A stretch of DNA of 43,478 nt from Elusimicrobiaceae bacterium (GCA_017961295.1 JAGCXL010000037.1:1-43478), one strand, 5' to 3'; counted from the first letter of the stretch, positions 31,662 through 40,116 are shown. Numbers and translations are program-made. The notes: generated by a model from the letters alone, not told the origin.

Positions 31662-32803
31662 CACCGGCAGAAATTCTTAAAAAATCAAAACGCATTGTTT
31701 TTAAATTTGGGACTAATGCGTTAAGCACCGATAAAGGCGAGCTGGCGCTTTCGCGCTTGTACTCATTTATGGAAGATTTAGCAGCTTTGCGCGCACAAGG
31801 AAAGGAAATTATTGTGGTCACTTCCGGTGCGGTAGGTATGGGTAAACGCGTTTTGGGCCTTACGGATGCAGACGGTGTTTCTTTAAAACAAGCTTGCGCG
31901 GCGGTGGGGCAAATTGGGCTGATGAAATTTTATGAGCGCGGTTTTAAAGAGTTAGGCGTCGTGTGCGCGCAAGTGCTACTTACCGAGGACGATTTTGCCA
32001 GCCGCGCCCGTTACTTAAGTTTACGTGATACCTTAAACCGACTCTTGGAATTAGGATGTATCCCGGTGATTAACCAAAACGATACGGTATCTACTAATGA
32101 ACTGCGCGGTTATAAAGATAAAGGCGTCAAAGTTTGTTTTAGCGATAACGACAAATTAGCCGCTTTGGTAACGGCGGGCATGGACGCAGACTTATTATGT
32201 ATTTTAAGTGACGTGGAAGGCCTTTATAATGCCGACCCGCGCAAAAACAAACAAGCCAAGCGTTTGGAAATTGTGCGCAAAATTTCGCCCGAAATTGAAG
32301 CCTTGGGGTTTTGTGCTTCGTCGCGCGGGCGCGGCGGTATGAAAACAAAATTAGAAGCTGCCAAAATTGTGACCCGTTCCGGGGCGGCTATGGTCATTAG
32401 CTACGGGAAACAGACGGGGGCCATTAGTGCTTTGTGGGGGCCGCAGTATAAGGGAACTTTGTTTTTACCGACTGCCGATTTGCCGGGACGCAAATTGTGG
32501 TTGGCGTATGCGACCAACGTGTCCGGCGGAGTGCGTGTCAATGCCGGGGCGGTAAAGGCTTTGCAAGAGAAAGGTTCTTCGCTCTTGCCCATTGGTGTTA
32601 TCGGTGTAGCGGGAGAATTTGAACGGGGCGATGCTATTTCTATTTTGGACGAAAAAGACCACGAAATTGCCCGCGGGCTTAGCAATTACTCCAGCGAGGA
32701 GTGTGCTAAATTAGCCGGTTGCGCTTCGGCCGACATTGCTAAAAAAATCGGGTCCAAAAATTATGATGAAGTCGTCCACCGGGATAATATTGTACTTTTA
32801 TGA
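31658..32803 (+). CDS. proB: Glutamate 5-kinase
   Basis: 381 residues. The amino-acid kinase domain (about 1-260) shows VFKFGTNALS, VVTSGAVGMG, the glutamate/ATP region PVINQNDTVSTNELRGYKDK in outline and the GRGGMKTKLEAA block. The C-terminal PUA domain (about 285-381) includes VRVNAGAVKALQEKGSSLLPIGV in outline and AREISI-type GDAISILDE. It phosphorylates glutamate in the first step of proline synthesis and is usually feedback-inhibited by proline. It overlaps both the nuclease gene and proA by 4 nt. Confidence 0.97.
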   Translation: MTPAEILKKSKRIVFKFGTNALSTDKGELALSRLYSFMEDLAALRAQGKEIIVVTSGAVGMGKRVLGLTDADGVSLKQACAAVGQIGLMKFYERGFKELGVVCAQVLLTEDDFASRARYLSLRDTLNRLLELGCIPVINQNDTVSTNELRGYKDKGVKVCFSDNDKLAALVTAGMDADLLCILSDVEGLYNADPRKNKQAKRLEIVRKISPEIEALGFCASSRGRGGMKTKLEAAKIVTRSGAAMVISYGKQTGAISALWGPQYKGTLFLPTADLPGRKLWLAYATNVSGGVRVNAGAVKALQEKGSSLLPIGVIGVAGEFERGDAISILDEKDHEIARGLSNYSSEECAKLAGCASADIAKKIGSKNYDEVVHRDNIVLL

Positions 32804-34104
32804 ACGTTACAGAGTTGGCCCAGCGTGCCAAAAACGCCTCTTTTGTATTAGCTACGTTGCCTACCGAAGTTAAAGATACGGCTTTACGCAGCGTGGCGCA
32901 AGCGTTGCGCGCACATGCAGGCGAAATTTTGCAGGCCAACGCGCTTGATTTGCAAGCGGCTAAAACCGAAGTCGCCGCGGGACGCATGAAACAGGCTTTG
33001 TACGAACGGCTGAAACTTTCCCCAGAAAAACTGGAAACTACCGTACGCGGTATGGAGGAACTGCTTAACTTGCCGGACCCGGTGGGACTTATTTTAGAAG
33101 AAACGGAACTGGACGAAGGACTTGTTTTGCAAAAAATTTCTTGCCCTATTGGGGTACTGGGAATCATTTTTGAGGCCCGGCCGGACGTAATCCCGCAAAT
33201 TTGCGCGTTAGCCATTAAATCCGGCAATGCGGCTTTGCTTAAAGGGGGCAAAGAGGCACTGCACACCAATACGGCACTTATGGAAACCATTTTAAATGCG
33301 CTAGGCACGTTACCCGGTTATCCGCAAGGTGCGTTTGCGCTGCTTACCTCGCGCGAAGAATCTGCCCAAATGCTTCAAGAAGACGCCTCTATTGATTTAA
33401 TCATTCCACGTGGGGGAAATGCACTTTTGGCCTATGTGAAAGCCAACACGCGTATCCCCGTTTTAGGACATGCAGACGGGGTGTGCCATATGTATATTTC
33501 AACTACGGCGGACATAACCATGGCGTGTGCGCTGGCGGTAGATGCTAAAACGCAATATCCCGCCGCGTGTAATGCTTTGGAAACGCTTTTAATTAACGAG
33601 AATTGGCCAGTGAAAAATCAGCAAAGACTTTTACAAACCTTGGTGCAACATGGCGTCACTTTATATGGGGACGAACGTGTAGTTACGTTGGCCCCGGTAG
33701 CAGGGCCGGTGGAAGATTGGCATACGGAATATGGCGAGAAAAAGCTTTCAGTCAAATTGGTGTCCAATGTGCGGGAAGCTATTAGTCATATTAACCAATA
33801 CGGTTCCCACCATACCGATGCGATTGTCACGCAGGATTCCCAAGAAGCCGAACTTTTTTTAAATTTAGTAGATAGTGCCGGGGTATATCACAATGCTTCT
33901 ACCCGTTTTGCGGACGGATACCGTTACGGGTTTGGGGCCGAAGTAGGTATTAGTACCGGCAAAACGCATGCACGTGGACCGGTGGGGCTTAGCGGGCTTA
34001 CGATTTACAAATATAAATTGCGCGGCAAAGGGCAAAAAGTGGCGGATTATGTAGGTCCTCAGGCCAAGCCTTTTACGCACAAAAAACATGGAGGTTCAAA
34101 ATGA
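32800..34104 (+). CDS. proA: Glutamate-5-semialdehyde dehydrogenase (gamma-glutamyl phosphate reductase)
   Basis: 434 residues of the aldehyde dehydrogenase superfamily. Visible blocks: CPIGVLGIIFEARPDV, KSGNAALLKGGKEA, LIIPRGGNAL and the catalytic Cys region VDAKTQYPAACNALETLL; ends with FGAEVGISTGKTHARGPVGL. It reduces gamma-glutamyl phosphate to glutamate-5-semialdehyde with NADPH. Overlaps proB and proC by 4 nt each. Confidence 0.97.
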   Translation: MNVTELAQRAKNASFVLATLPTEVKDTALRSVAQALRAHAGEILQANALDLQAAKTEVAAGRMKQALYERLKLSPEKLETTVRGMEELLNLPDPVGLILEETELDEGLVLQKISCPIGVLGIIFEARPDVIPQICALAIKSGNAALLKGGKEALHTNTALMETILNALGTLPGYPQGAFALLTSREESAQMLQEDASIDLIIPRGGNALLAYVKANTRIPVLGHADGVCHMYISTTADITMACALAVDAKTQYPAACNALETLLINENWPVKNQQRLLQTLVQHGVTLYGDERVVTLAPVAGPVEDWHTEYGEKKLSVKLVSNVREAISHINQYGSHHTDAIVTQDSQEAELFLNLVDSAGVYHNASTRFADGYRYGFGAEVGISTGKTHARGPVGLSGLTIYKYKLRGKGQKVADYVGPQAKPFTHKKHGGSK

Positions 34105-34898
34105 AATTAGGGTTTATCGGTGCCGGCGAAATGGGGGGTGCGATTATCCGGGGCCTTTTAAAAACGGGTTTGAAAAAAGAGAATATTTTTGCTTCTGTGC
34201 GTACCCCCGAAAAAGCCAATTTACTGGCAGATACCTTAGGTATTGCCGTGTATACGGACAATATCCGCGTAATTACGGAGGCGGATTGTTTATTTTTAGC
34301 GGTTAAACCGGCCCAAATGCCGCAAGTCCTGGATCAAATTGCCGGGTGCAACGTGCCGTCAAAGCCACTTGTCAGTATGGCATTGGGGTGGAGTGTGGAC
34401 AAAATAGCAAAAGTTTTACCGCATTGGCCCATTATCCGTATTATGCCCAACACGCCGCTTGCACTTGGAGAAGGGGTTACCCTTTTCCATTTTGCAACAC
34501 AGGTACCGCAAGCGGTACGTACGGAAATTATGAAACTATTTGAAAGTATGGGCAAAGCCTATGAGATTCCTCTTGATGTATTTGACGTTGCAACGGCGGT
34601 TTCCGGTTCCGGACCGGCGTTTGTATATCATTTTATAGACGGCCTAGCCCGCGCGGGCGAGGTTCAGGGTTTAGACGAAAAAACCGCGCGTGAATTGGCA
34701 ATCCAAACAGTTATTGGGGCGGCCAAAATGGCCCAACACGAAGAGGCCACCCCCGCGCAGTTAGCGCAAAAAGTGGCCACGCCCGGTGGGTGTACCGCTG
34801 CGGGTATGGAAGTGCTGGTTACAAGTGACCTCAAAGAGGTTTTGCGCGAGGCAGTTGCCGCTACTACCCGCCGCGCACAAGAAGTAGCCAATTCTTAA
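34101..34898 (+). CDS. proC: Pyrroline-5-carboxylate reductase
   Basis: 265 residues. The N-terminal Rossmann motif is GFIGAGEMGGAI; family blocks LFLAVKPAQMPQVL, PIIRIMPNTPLALGEG, AVSGSGPAFVYHFIDG and VATPGGCTAAGMEVL are all present. It makes proline from pyrroline-5-carboxylate with NAD(P)H. It completes the full proline pathway in one operon. It is followed 1 nt later by the ZIP transporter. Confidence 0.97.
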   Translation: MKLGFIGAGEMGGAIIRGLLKTGLKKENIFASVRTPEKANLLADTLGIAVYTDNIRVITEADCLFLAVKPAQMPQVLDQIAGCNVPSKPLVSMALGWSVDKIAKVLPHWPIIRIMPNTPLALGEGVTLFHFATQVPQAVRTEIMKLFESMGKAYEIPLDVFDVATAVSGSGPAFVYHFIDGLARAGEVQGLDEKTARELAIQTVIGAAKMAQHEEATPAQLAQKVATPGGCTAAGMEVLVTSDLKEVLREAVAATTRRAQEVANS

Positions 34899-34899
34899 C

Positions 34900-35667
34900 A
34901 TGAATCACTTACTACTTGCTTTTATTCTCAGCTTTTTAGCCGGGGCCGCCAGTGCGGTGGGTGGGCTATTATCCTTTTTCATTAAAAAAGAAAATCTTTC
35001 TGCCTTAGCCATAGGACTTGGTTTTTCTGCCGGCGTGATGATTTATGTTTCTTTTATGGAGATTTTGCCGCACGCTCAAAATGCACTTACGTCTTTATAC
35101 GGTAATTATGGTCCTTGGTTTACCGTCCTTTTGTTTTTTGCAGGGATTGGACTAGCTTGGGGGGTGGACCGTTGTTTGCCGCCTTTACATGTGAAAGAAG
35201 ACACCTTAAAACAAACCGCTAAACTCAAACAAACCGGCATTTTTACTGCGGTGGCGCTGACACTGCACAATTTCCCCGAAGGGTTGGCAACGTTTTTCTC
35301 GGCACTAGATAGTGTAACGCTGGGGTTTTCTATTGCGTTGGCAGTAGCAATTCACAATATTCCGGAAGGAATTGCGGTGGCGTTACCGGTTTATCATTCT
35401 ACCGGCAGCCGCCAAAAAGCGTTTTGGGCCAGTGCCGTGAGTGGTATGGCAGAGCCGGTAGGTGCCGTAATGGGTTATTTTATTTTAAGTGCCGTATTAC
35501 ACGAAGCGTTACTGGGTGTTTTGTTTGCAATCGTAGCCGGGATTATGGTGTATTTGGCGTTAGATGAACTTTTACCCACCGCACACGATTACGGGCATGG
35601 ACACCAGGTAATTAGCGGTGTGATTGGCGGGATGGCTCTTATGGCGGTAGTGTTGTTGATTTTTTAA
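34900..35667 (+). CDS. zupT: ZIP-family zinc transporter (ZupT-like)
   Basis: 255 residues with about eight membrane helices. The metal-binding motifs of the ZIP family are in helices IV and V: ALTLHNFPEGLATF and AIHNIPEGIAVALPVY. The start (LAGAASAVGGLLSF), FSAGVMIYVSFMEILP and EPVGAVMGYF are also typical of ZupT. It imports Zn2+ and other divalent metals. Last gene of the kinase-to-proC run, 1 nt after proC. With znuABC it gives the cell two zinc uptake routes. Confidence 0.93.
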   Translation: MNHLLLAFILSFLAGAASAVGGLLSFFIKKENLSALAIGLGFSAGVMIYVSFMEILPHAQNALTSLYGNYGPWFTVLLFFAGIGLAWGVDRCLPPLHVKEDTLKQTAKLKQTGIFTAVALTLHNFPEGLATFFSALDSVTLGFSIALAVAIHNIPEGIAVALPVYHSTGSRQKAFWASAVSGMAEPVGAVMGYFILSAVLHEALLGVLFAIVAGIMVYLALDELLPTAHDYGHGHQVISGVIGGMALMAVVLLIF

Positions 35668-35675
35668 TCAATAAA

Positions 35676-35697
35676 AACCCCGCCTTTTGGCGGGGCT
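35676..35697. terminator. Terminator between zupT and the convergent membrane-protein gene
   Basis: CCCCGCC (35678-35684), loop TTTT, GGCGGGG (35689-35695). The A run 35673-35677 gives a good U tract on the minus strand; the plus side is weaker. Confidence 0.8.
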
Positions 35698-35712
35698 TGC
35701 CTAGAAATTGAG

Positions 35713-36465
35713 TTACAGTTGTGCCCACATAAAGGAAATAATCATCCCTAGCGTGTAACTGGTTACATTGGTCATAATACAAAGCGTAGCCGAATCTTTA
35801 AGCGAAATATCTTTATAGTTAATAAAACGTACAAGCATCGTTTCCAAAACTACGCAAGCAATCCACCATACGGCACTTTGTGGCACATAGTGTACCAAAA
35901 TTCCCCATGTTAAGGCCGCCGTTAACACATTGGCAATGGCTACCCCATACAAAATAGTAAAGCGTTTTTTGGTGTACCAAATCCAAGCGGCTGCACATAG
36001 TAATTCTAATACTAAAATCAAAACGAGTGCGCCCCATGCTTGCGGACGTTCCCATAAAAATTCTTGCGTTTGGTTTTCTGCCGGAACAATGTATAATCCT
36101 TGCGGACCGATAAATACGTTGAACCGGTTAATCAAATTTTCGTCTATTGGGAATACATTGCTAGAGACCGAGGTTCCATCTTCAAAGGTACTTACTAATC
36201 GGGCAAAAGGAGCAAAGTCATACGATACGGCGGTACAAGTTTGTTCATTGCAGGTCATACGTTGAGAGCCATACGTCCCCAGTGGGGTTTGTTCCAAACA
36301 CAAACGATCTTTACAAAGCAGCAATTCTGTAGCAGAATCTTTGAGCACATATGAGGATGCCGGGGGGTATAGAAGCGTAAACTGTGCCTCGGGTAAGGGA
36401 GCAACTTCGGCCCAAGCCGTGAGAAAAGAGAACACACAGATAGCAAAGAATAAAACTTTCTTCAT
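35713..36465 (-). CDS. Membrane protein with N-terminal exported domain, unknown function
   Basis: 250 residues. A signal peptide (MKKVLFFAICVFSFLTAWA) precedes a periplasmic beta-rich domain (about 20-140) with two Cys pairs (LCKDRLC and CNEQTC) that could form disulfides, then four hydrophobic helices (about 146-163, 170-190, 197-211, 230-247). The C-terminal helices resemble the membrane part of small integral proteins. I recognise no family. GAGG lies 7 nt before the ATG and a TATAAT on the minus strand sits in the divergent region shared with the M29 peptidase gene. Monocistronic, ending at the zupT terminator. Confidence 0.75.
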   Translation of the reverse strand: MKKVLFFAICVFSFLTAWAEVAPLPEAQFTLLYPPASSYVLKDSATELLLCKDRLCLEQTPLGTYGSQRMTCNEQTCTAVSYDFAPFARLVSTFEDGTSVSSNVFPIDENLINRFNVFIGPQGLYIVPAENQTQEFLWERPQAWGALVLILVLELLCAAAWIWYTKKRFTILYGVAIANVLTAALTWGILVHYVPQSAVWWIACVVLETMLVRFINYKDISLKDSATLCIMTNVTSYTLGMIISFMWAQL

Positions 36466-36520
36466 AAAAAACCTCGTTATTTGGTATTATAACATTAAAT
36501 AGACTTAAGGGGGAATAGAA

Positions 36521-37723
36521 ATGTTTAGTAATCTGCAACTTCAAAAATATGCGGATGTTTTAATTTGGGCTTTACATGCCGCGCGGCGTAACGGAAATTT
36601 TAAAAAGTATGATAGTGTGTTATTGCGTACGGATATGGCGGCTGCGCCGCTTGCCAAAGCTGTTTATACTAAATTGTTGGAACAACATTATAATGTACTT
36701 TTACGTTGGAACGCACCGGAAGATTTTACTACTGCTTTCTACGAGTTGGCGGATAACAAGCAACTTGCCTATTTGCCGGTGGGGGAAAAAGAGATCCAGG
36801 GTAACATTAACGGCCTAATTGCGTTGCACGCTCCGCAGGATTTGACCCATCTTAAAAAAATTAACCCGGCTAAACTTGCTAAGAGTGCCGTAGCACGCAA
36901 ACCCGTACGCGAAATTTTGGATGTGCGCGAGCAAAAAGGGCTGTTTTCGTGGACACTTTGCAATTATCCCACGCAAGAATTGGCTGCGCGGGCCGGATTG
37001 TCTGTTAAAGAATATGCCAATCAGGTAGCACGGGCGTGCTTTTTAAATGAAAAAGACCCTGTTAAAAAATGGCAGGAAGTCACCCGGCAAATTAACGAGA
37101 TTGGCAAGTGGCTTTCGGCACTACCGATTAAAACCTTGCGTGTGCAAACTAAAAATATGGACTTTGAGGTTTTGTTGGGTGAAAAGCGCAAATTTATTGC
37201 AGGCGGTGGGTGTAATATCCCGTCTTTTGAAATTTTTACCTCGCCGGATTGGCGCGGTACGCGCGGCATATATTTTGCCGATTTATCTTCTTACCGCAGC
37301 GGCAATTATGTAAAGGGTGTGCGCTTAGAGTTTAAAAACGGGCGTGTCATCAAAGCAGGTGCCGAGCAAGGGGCCGATTTTGTGCGCAAGATGCTTGCGA
37401 TGGATAAAGGGGCCAGCCAAATCGGCGAGTTTTCTTTGACAGACCGCCGGTTTTCCAAAATTACCAAATTTATGGCGGATATTTTATTTGATGAAAACTT
37501 TGGTGGAAAATACGGCAACTGCCACGTAGCGGTGGGGGCCAGTTATGCCGACACGTTTAGCGGCCCGCAAAGTAAATTAGACAAAAAGATGAAGGAAAAA
37601 TTAGGCTTTAATGATTCTTCTTTGCATTGGGATTTAATCAATACGGAAGATAAAACCGTTACGGCTACCTTAAAAGACGGTTCCAAAAAAGTCGTGTACG
37701 AAAAGGGACAATTTCGCTATTAG
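36521..37723 (+). CDS. M29-family metallo-aminopeptidase
   Basis: 400 residues, the usual size for the AmpS/PepS/aminopeptidase T family. Family landmarks are NLQLQKYADVLIWALHAARRNG in outline at the N-terminus and the metal-binding C-terminal blocks: the Glu in NIPSFEIFTSPDW, Glu in IGEFSLTDRR, His in GNCHVAVGASY and the HWDLI block (SSLHWDLINTED). A two-metal site removes N-terminal residues from peptides in the cytoplasm. AAGGGGG lies 7 nt before the ATG. It is followed by the first copy of the terminator-promoter repeat. Confidence 0.95.
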   Translation: MFSNLQLQKYADVLIWALHAARRNGNFKKYDSVLLRTDMAAAPLAKAVYTKLLEQHYNVLLRWNAPEDFTTAFYELADNKQLAYLPVGEKEIQGNINGLIALHAPQDLTHLKKINPAKLAKSAVARKPVREILDVREQKGLFSWTLCNYPTQELAARAGLSVKEYANQVARACFLNEKDPVKKWQEVTRQINEIGKWLSALPIKTLRVQTKNMDFEVLLGEKRKFIAGGGCNIPSFEIFTSPDWRGTRGIYFADLSSYRSGNYVKGVRLEFKNGRVIKAGAEQGADFVRKMLAMDKGASQIGEFSLTDRRFSKITKFMADILFDENFGGKYGNCHVAVGASYADTFSGPQSKLDKKMKEKLGFNDSSLHWDLINTEDKTVTATLKDGSKKVVYEKGQFRY

Positions 37724-37739
37724 AGAAAAAGACCTATAT

Positions 37740-37813
37740 AAAAGGCCCACCGTTTGATGGGCCTTTTGGCCTATGGTATTTTGGCTTTAAGTTCCCTATA
37801 CTATAAGTAAGAA
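37740..37813 (+). repeat. Terminator-promoter cassette, copy 1
   Basis: 74 bp identical, base for base, to 38458-38531. It starts with a terminator hairpin (AAAAGGCCCA / TGGGCCTTTT, loop CCGTTTGA, 37740-37767) and ends with a promoter-like TATACT-ATAAGT (37797-37808). It ends M29 transcription and drives the first exported paralogue. Confidence 0.9.
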
Positions 37814-37832
37814 GGCCCTAAGAGGATTGAAA

Positions 37833-38453
37833 ATGATGAAAAAAGTACTAGCATTGTTTGGTGTGATGTTGTTTTGCGCTAACGTGTTTGCCCTAAACGC
37901 TGTAGCGCTTTCTGGTGAAGGGTGTCAAGATCAAAAAGATAGGTTTGAACGGTTGGTGGACGGATTAGACAAAGATTCGTTCATTGTTCAAAATATCTTG
38001 ACCGACTTGGTTTACCCAATGGCAGGTATGACAGATGAACAAGCGCAGCCGCTAGCCGTTTGTTATACTTCGTTTAAAGTAAAAGGAGTGGCCTTGGTGG
38101 AATTTGTACGTAAAAATGCGGACATTTCCATTGGGGATGTAATCGGAAAAGAAAAAGCGAATTTGCTTGCCTTTGCTGCACGCGTGGAACAACTCAGCGA
38201 AAAGGCCGCTTTTGACCAGGTGGTTGTAAAAAATAACGATTTGGCAATTGTGGACTATGTTTTTGAAAATATGATTAACCCCATGGAGCAAATGAGCGAG
38301 CAGCAAGCTGCGGGTAAAGTGGCTATTTACAAGACGTACCAAGTCAAAGGCCGGCCACTAAGTGAATTTCTCCATGAGCAGTCTATACACTTGGATATGT
38401 ATGCTGAAATACGTTTAGATGGTTTCGCCAATAAAATAGACCCTACTAAATAG
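37833..38453 (+). CDS. Exported two-repeat helical protein, paralogue 1
   Basis: 206 residues from the ATG at 37833 (AGAGG 7 nt upstream; an in-frame TTG at 37827 is unlikely). A signal peptide MMKKVLALFGVMLFCANVFA is cleaved before LNAVAL. The mature part is two copies of a roughly 75-residue helical unit: SFIVQNILTDLVYPM..MTDEQAQPLAVCYTSFKVKG (about 47-122) and AIVDYVFENMINPM..MSEQQAAGKVAIYKTYQVKG (about 136-202). No family is recognised. It has its own promoter and terminator in the flanking repeats. Its paralogue follows in tandem. Confidence 0.8.
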   Translation: MMKKVLALFGVMLFCANVFALNAVALSGEGCQDQKDRFERLVDGLDKDSFIVQNILTDLVYPMAGMTDEQAQPLAVCYTSFKVKGVALVEFVRKNADISIGDVIGKEKANLLAFAARVEQLSEKAAFDQVVVKNNDLAIVDYVFENMINPMEQMSEQQAAGKVAIYKTYQVKGRPLSEFLHEQSIHLDMYAEIRLDGFANKIDPTK

Positions 38454-38457
38454 ATTC

Positions 38458-38531
38458 AAAAGGCCCACCGTTTGATGGGCCTTTTGGCCTATGGTATTTT
38501 GGCTTTAAGTTCCCTATACTATAAGTAAGAA
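38458..38531 (+). repeat. Terminator-promoter cassette, copy 2
   Basis: Identical to 37740-37813. The first half terminates paralogue 1 and the TATACT-ATAAGT part (38515-38526) starts paralogue 2. Similarity continues into the leader and about 85% identity over the signal-peptide codons, then falls away. Confidence 0.9.
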
Positions 38532-38553
38532 AGCCCTAAAAGGAGGGGAAATT

Positions 38554-39171
38554 ATGAAAAAAGTGATCGCGTTGTTTGGTGTGATGTTGTTTTCCGCTTC
38601 CGCGTTTGCGTTAAACGCTGTAGCGCAAGGTGACGAAGATTGTGCCAGCAGAAAGGAAGCTTTTGAGCAGTATGCGGCAGAACAAAAGGTTTCTTTTATA
38701 GAACAAAACATCTTAATGAATATGGCCGACCCGATGGTAGGCATGAGCGATGAACAGGCATTGCCTTTAGCCGCTTGCTATGCTACCTTTGAAGTAAAAG
38801 GTGTGCCGTTTGTTAAGTTTGTGCGTGCTAATGCAGGCATTTTCCCCGGTGATATTAACGGGAAAGAAAAAACCGAACTCTTAAACTTTGCCGATCGTGT
38901 GGAAAGATTAAGTGAACAGGCAAACATTAACCGTGTGGCGGATGGAAACAATTCTTCGTTCATTATGCAATATATCTTGCTCAACTTTGCCGATAAAATT
39001 GCGGATTTAGAGGATGCACAAGCTGAGCCGTTAGCTAAAGTGTACAAGGCCTGCAACGTAAATGGTAAACCTATGTTGCAATACGTAAAGGAACATTCGA
39101 ATGAGTTTTATTCCGGTGTGAAAGCTGAGTTTGATACGTTTGTCAACCGGGTAGAACAATTGACCAAATAA
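38554..39171 (+). CDS. Exported two-repeat helical protein, paralogue 2
   Basis: 205 residues, signal peptide MKKVIALFGVMLFSASAFA then LNAVAQ. It has the same two-unit architecture: SFIEQNILMNMADPM..MSDEQALPLAACYATFEVKG (about 45-120) and SFIMQYILLNFADKI..LEDAQAEPLAKVYKACNVNG (about 135-203). By eye the first unit is about 60% identical to that of paralogue 1 while the second is much less so. AGGAGGGG lies 5 nt before the ATG. Function unknown; likely a periplasmic or surface protein. Confidence 0.8.
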   Translation: MKKVIALFGVMLFSASAFALNAVAQGDEDCASRKEAFEQYAAEQKVSFIEQNILMNMADPMVGMSDEQALPLAACYATFEVKGVPFVKFVRANAGIFPGDINGKEKTELLNFADRVERLSEQANINRVADGNNSSFIMQYILLNFADKIADLEDAQAEPLAKVYKACNVNGKPMLQYVKEHSNEFYSGVKAEFDTFVNRVEQLTK

Positions 39172-39186
39172 GTATTTTAAGTAAAT

Positions 39187-39226
39187 AAAAAGCCGCCGCA
39201 AGTTTCAAACTTGCGGCGGCACTATT
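39187..39226. terminator. Bidirectional terminator between paralogue 2 and nrdG
   Basis: A perfect 14-bp stem: 39192-39205 (GCCGCCGCAAGTTT) and 39207-39220, with A run to the left and ACTATTTT to the right. It serves both convergent units. Confidence 0.92.
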
Positions 39227-39239
39227 TTGTGAAGAAGAA

Positions 39240-39863
39240 TTATAATTCTTCGTGCATTACTTTTAGAGTGGCTTTCTCTTTGGCTACCGGTAAACACTCT
39301 TGCACTTTGTAATTTTTCCCGTCTACAGGAGCAGAGATGGTAGCAATGTCGTTATCGTCTAATATCTCTTTGTCGTACGTGGTGCGAAATTGATACTCCA
39401 ACCCGCTTTGGCGGATAAGGTCTATAGACTGGCGGATTACCGTAGAATTAGCTTCCACTCCTGTAATGGCCGCGTACTTGGTAAGAGGGGCCTTTAGGTC
39501 CATGGCAATAAAATCTACCAGTTTTTTGTTAATAAGTTCTTTTAATACTTCGGGACGGGTGCCGTTGGTGTCTAGCTTAATTTTATAACCTAGGGCCTTA
39601 ATATCCGCCATAAAGCGGACTAAGTCTTCTTGCAAAGTTGGTTCGCCACCCGATACAACCACGCCTTCTAAGGTGCCTTGGCGGCGCTTTAAAAAAGCCA
39701 TGATTTCTTCTTCGGGCATAGGTTCCTCAAACAGATGGGGGTAAACTAACTCCGGATTGTGGCAATAGCGGCAACGAAAATTGCACCCTTGTGTAAATAC
39801 AATTGCTGCCGGTCTGCCGGGGAAGTCAATTAAGGTAAACTTTACCAATCCGCCCAACTTCAT
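39240..39863 (-). CDS. nrdG: Anaerobic ribonucleotide reductase activating protein (radical SAM)
   Basis: 207 residues. The radical SAM cluster is CNFRCRYC (C-x3-C-x2-C) in FTQGCNFRCRYCHNPEL; the GGEP motif is VVSGGEPTLQEDL. It is the longer NrdG2 type (about 200-230 residues) rather than the 154-residue E. coli form. It uses SAM and a 4Fe-4S cluster to place a radical on the glycine of the class III enzyme, here carried by the small protein encoded 28 nt upstream. The order is nrdD, small protein, nrdG. Confidence 0.95.
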   Translation of the reverse strand: MKLGGLVKFTLIDFPGRPAAIVFTQGCNFRCRYCHNPELVYPHLFEEPMPEEEIMAFLKRRQGTLEGVVVSGGEPTLQEDLVRFMADIKALGYKIKLDTNGTRPEVLKELINKKLVDFIAMDLKAPLTKYAAITGVEANSTVIRQSIDLIRQSGLEYQFRTTYDKEILDDNDIATISAPVDGKNYKVQECLPVAKEKATLKVMHEEL

Positions 39864-39891
39864 GAAACCTATGCCTTAGAAAGGGGGAGAA

Positions 39892-40116
39892 TTATTTATC
39901 GCTGGCGCATTCGCAACCGCAGCTGCAGCCACCTTCTACGTTTAAGGTTTTGCGCATGGAATATTCTTCCTTTTTGCCTTTATTCCAGTTTTGTACCGGG
40001 CGCAAGTAACCCACTACGCGGGAGTATACTTCACATTTGGAACCCTGTACTTTGCTCATTTCTTTTTTGAGGTCTGAAATTTTCGTTTCTACGGCTTGTC
40101 TTTCTTGTGCTGTCAT
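39892..40116 (-). CDS. Separate glycyl-radical domain of class III ribonucleotide reductase
   Basis: 74 residues. The middle, CEVYSRVVGYLRPVQNWNKG (about 28-47), is the C-terminal glycyl-radical segment normally fused to NrdD, with the radical Gly in RVVGY. NrdD here lacks it. The N-terminal helix has hydrophobic residues at Val9, Ile13, Leu16, Met20 and Val23, a regular 3-4 heptad. The C-terminus is a Cys cluster (GGCSCGCECASDK). It has its own strong Shine-Dalgarno (TAGGAGAC) and a TATACT -10-like box just upstream. The 80-nt gap from NrdD contains a hairpin (AGGGAG/CTCCCT). It is therefore a real separate gene, not a frameshift of one reading frame. Confidence 0.88.
   Translation of the reverse strand: MTAQERQAVETKISDLKKEMSKVQGSKCEVYSRVVGYLRPVQNWNKGKKEEYSMRKTLNVEGGCSCGCECASDK

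Noticed and set aside
32739-33308. 189-codon minus-strand frame antisense to proA
   Set aside because: Shadow of proA; Ser/Ala-rich composition typical of antisense frames; proA is certain.
37740-38531. Direct repeats considered as a CRISPR or IS remnant
   Set aside because: Only two copies 718 bp apart, each containing a terminator and promoter and separated by a gene; no target-site duplication, spacers or transposase.
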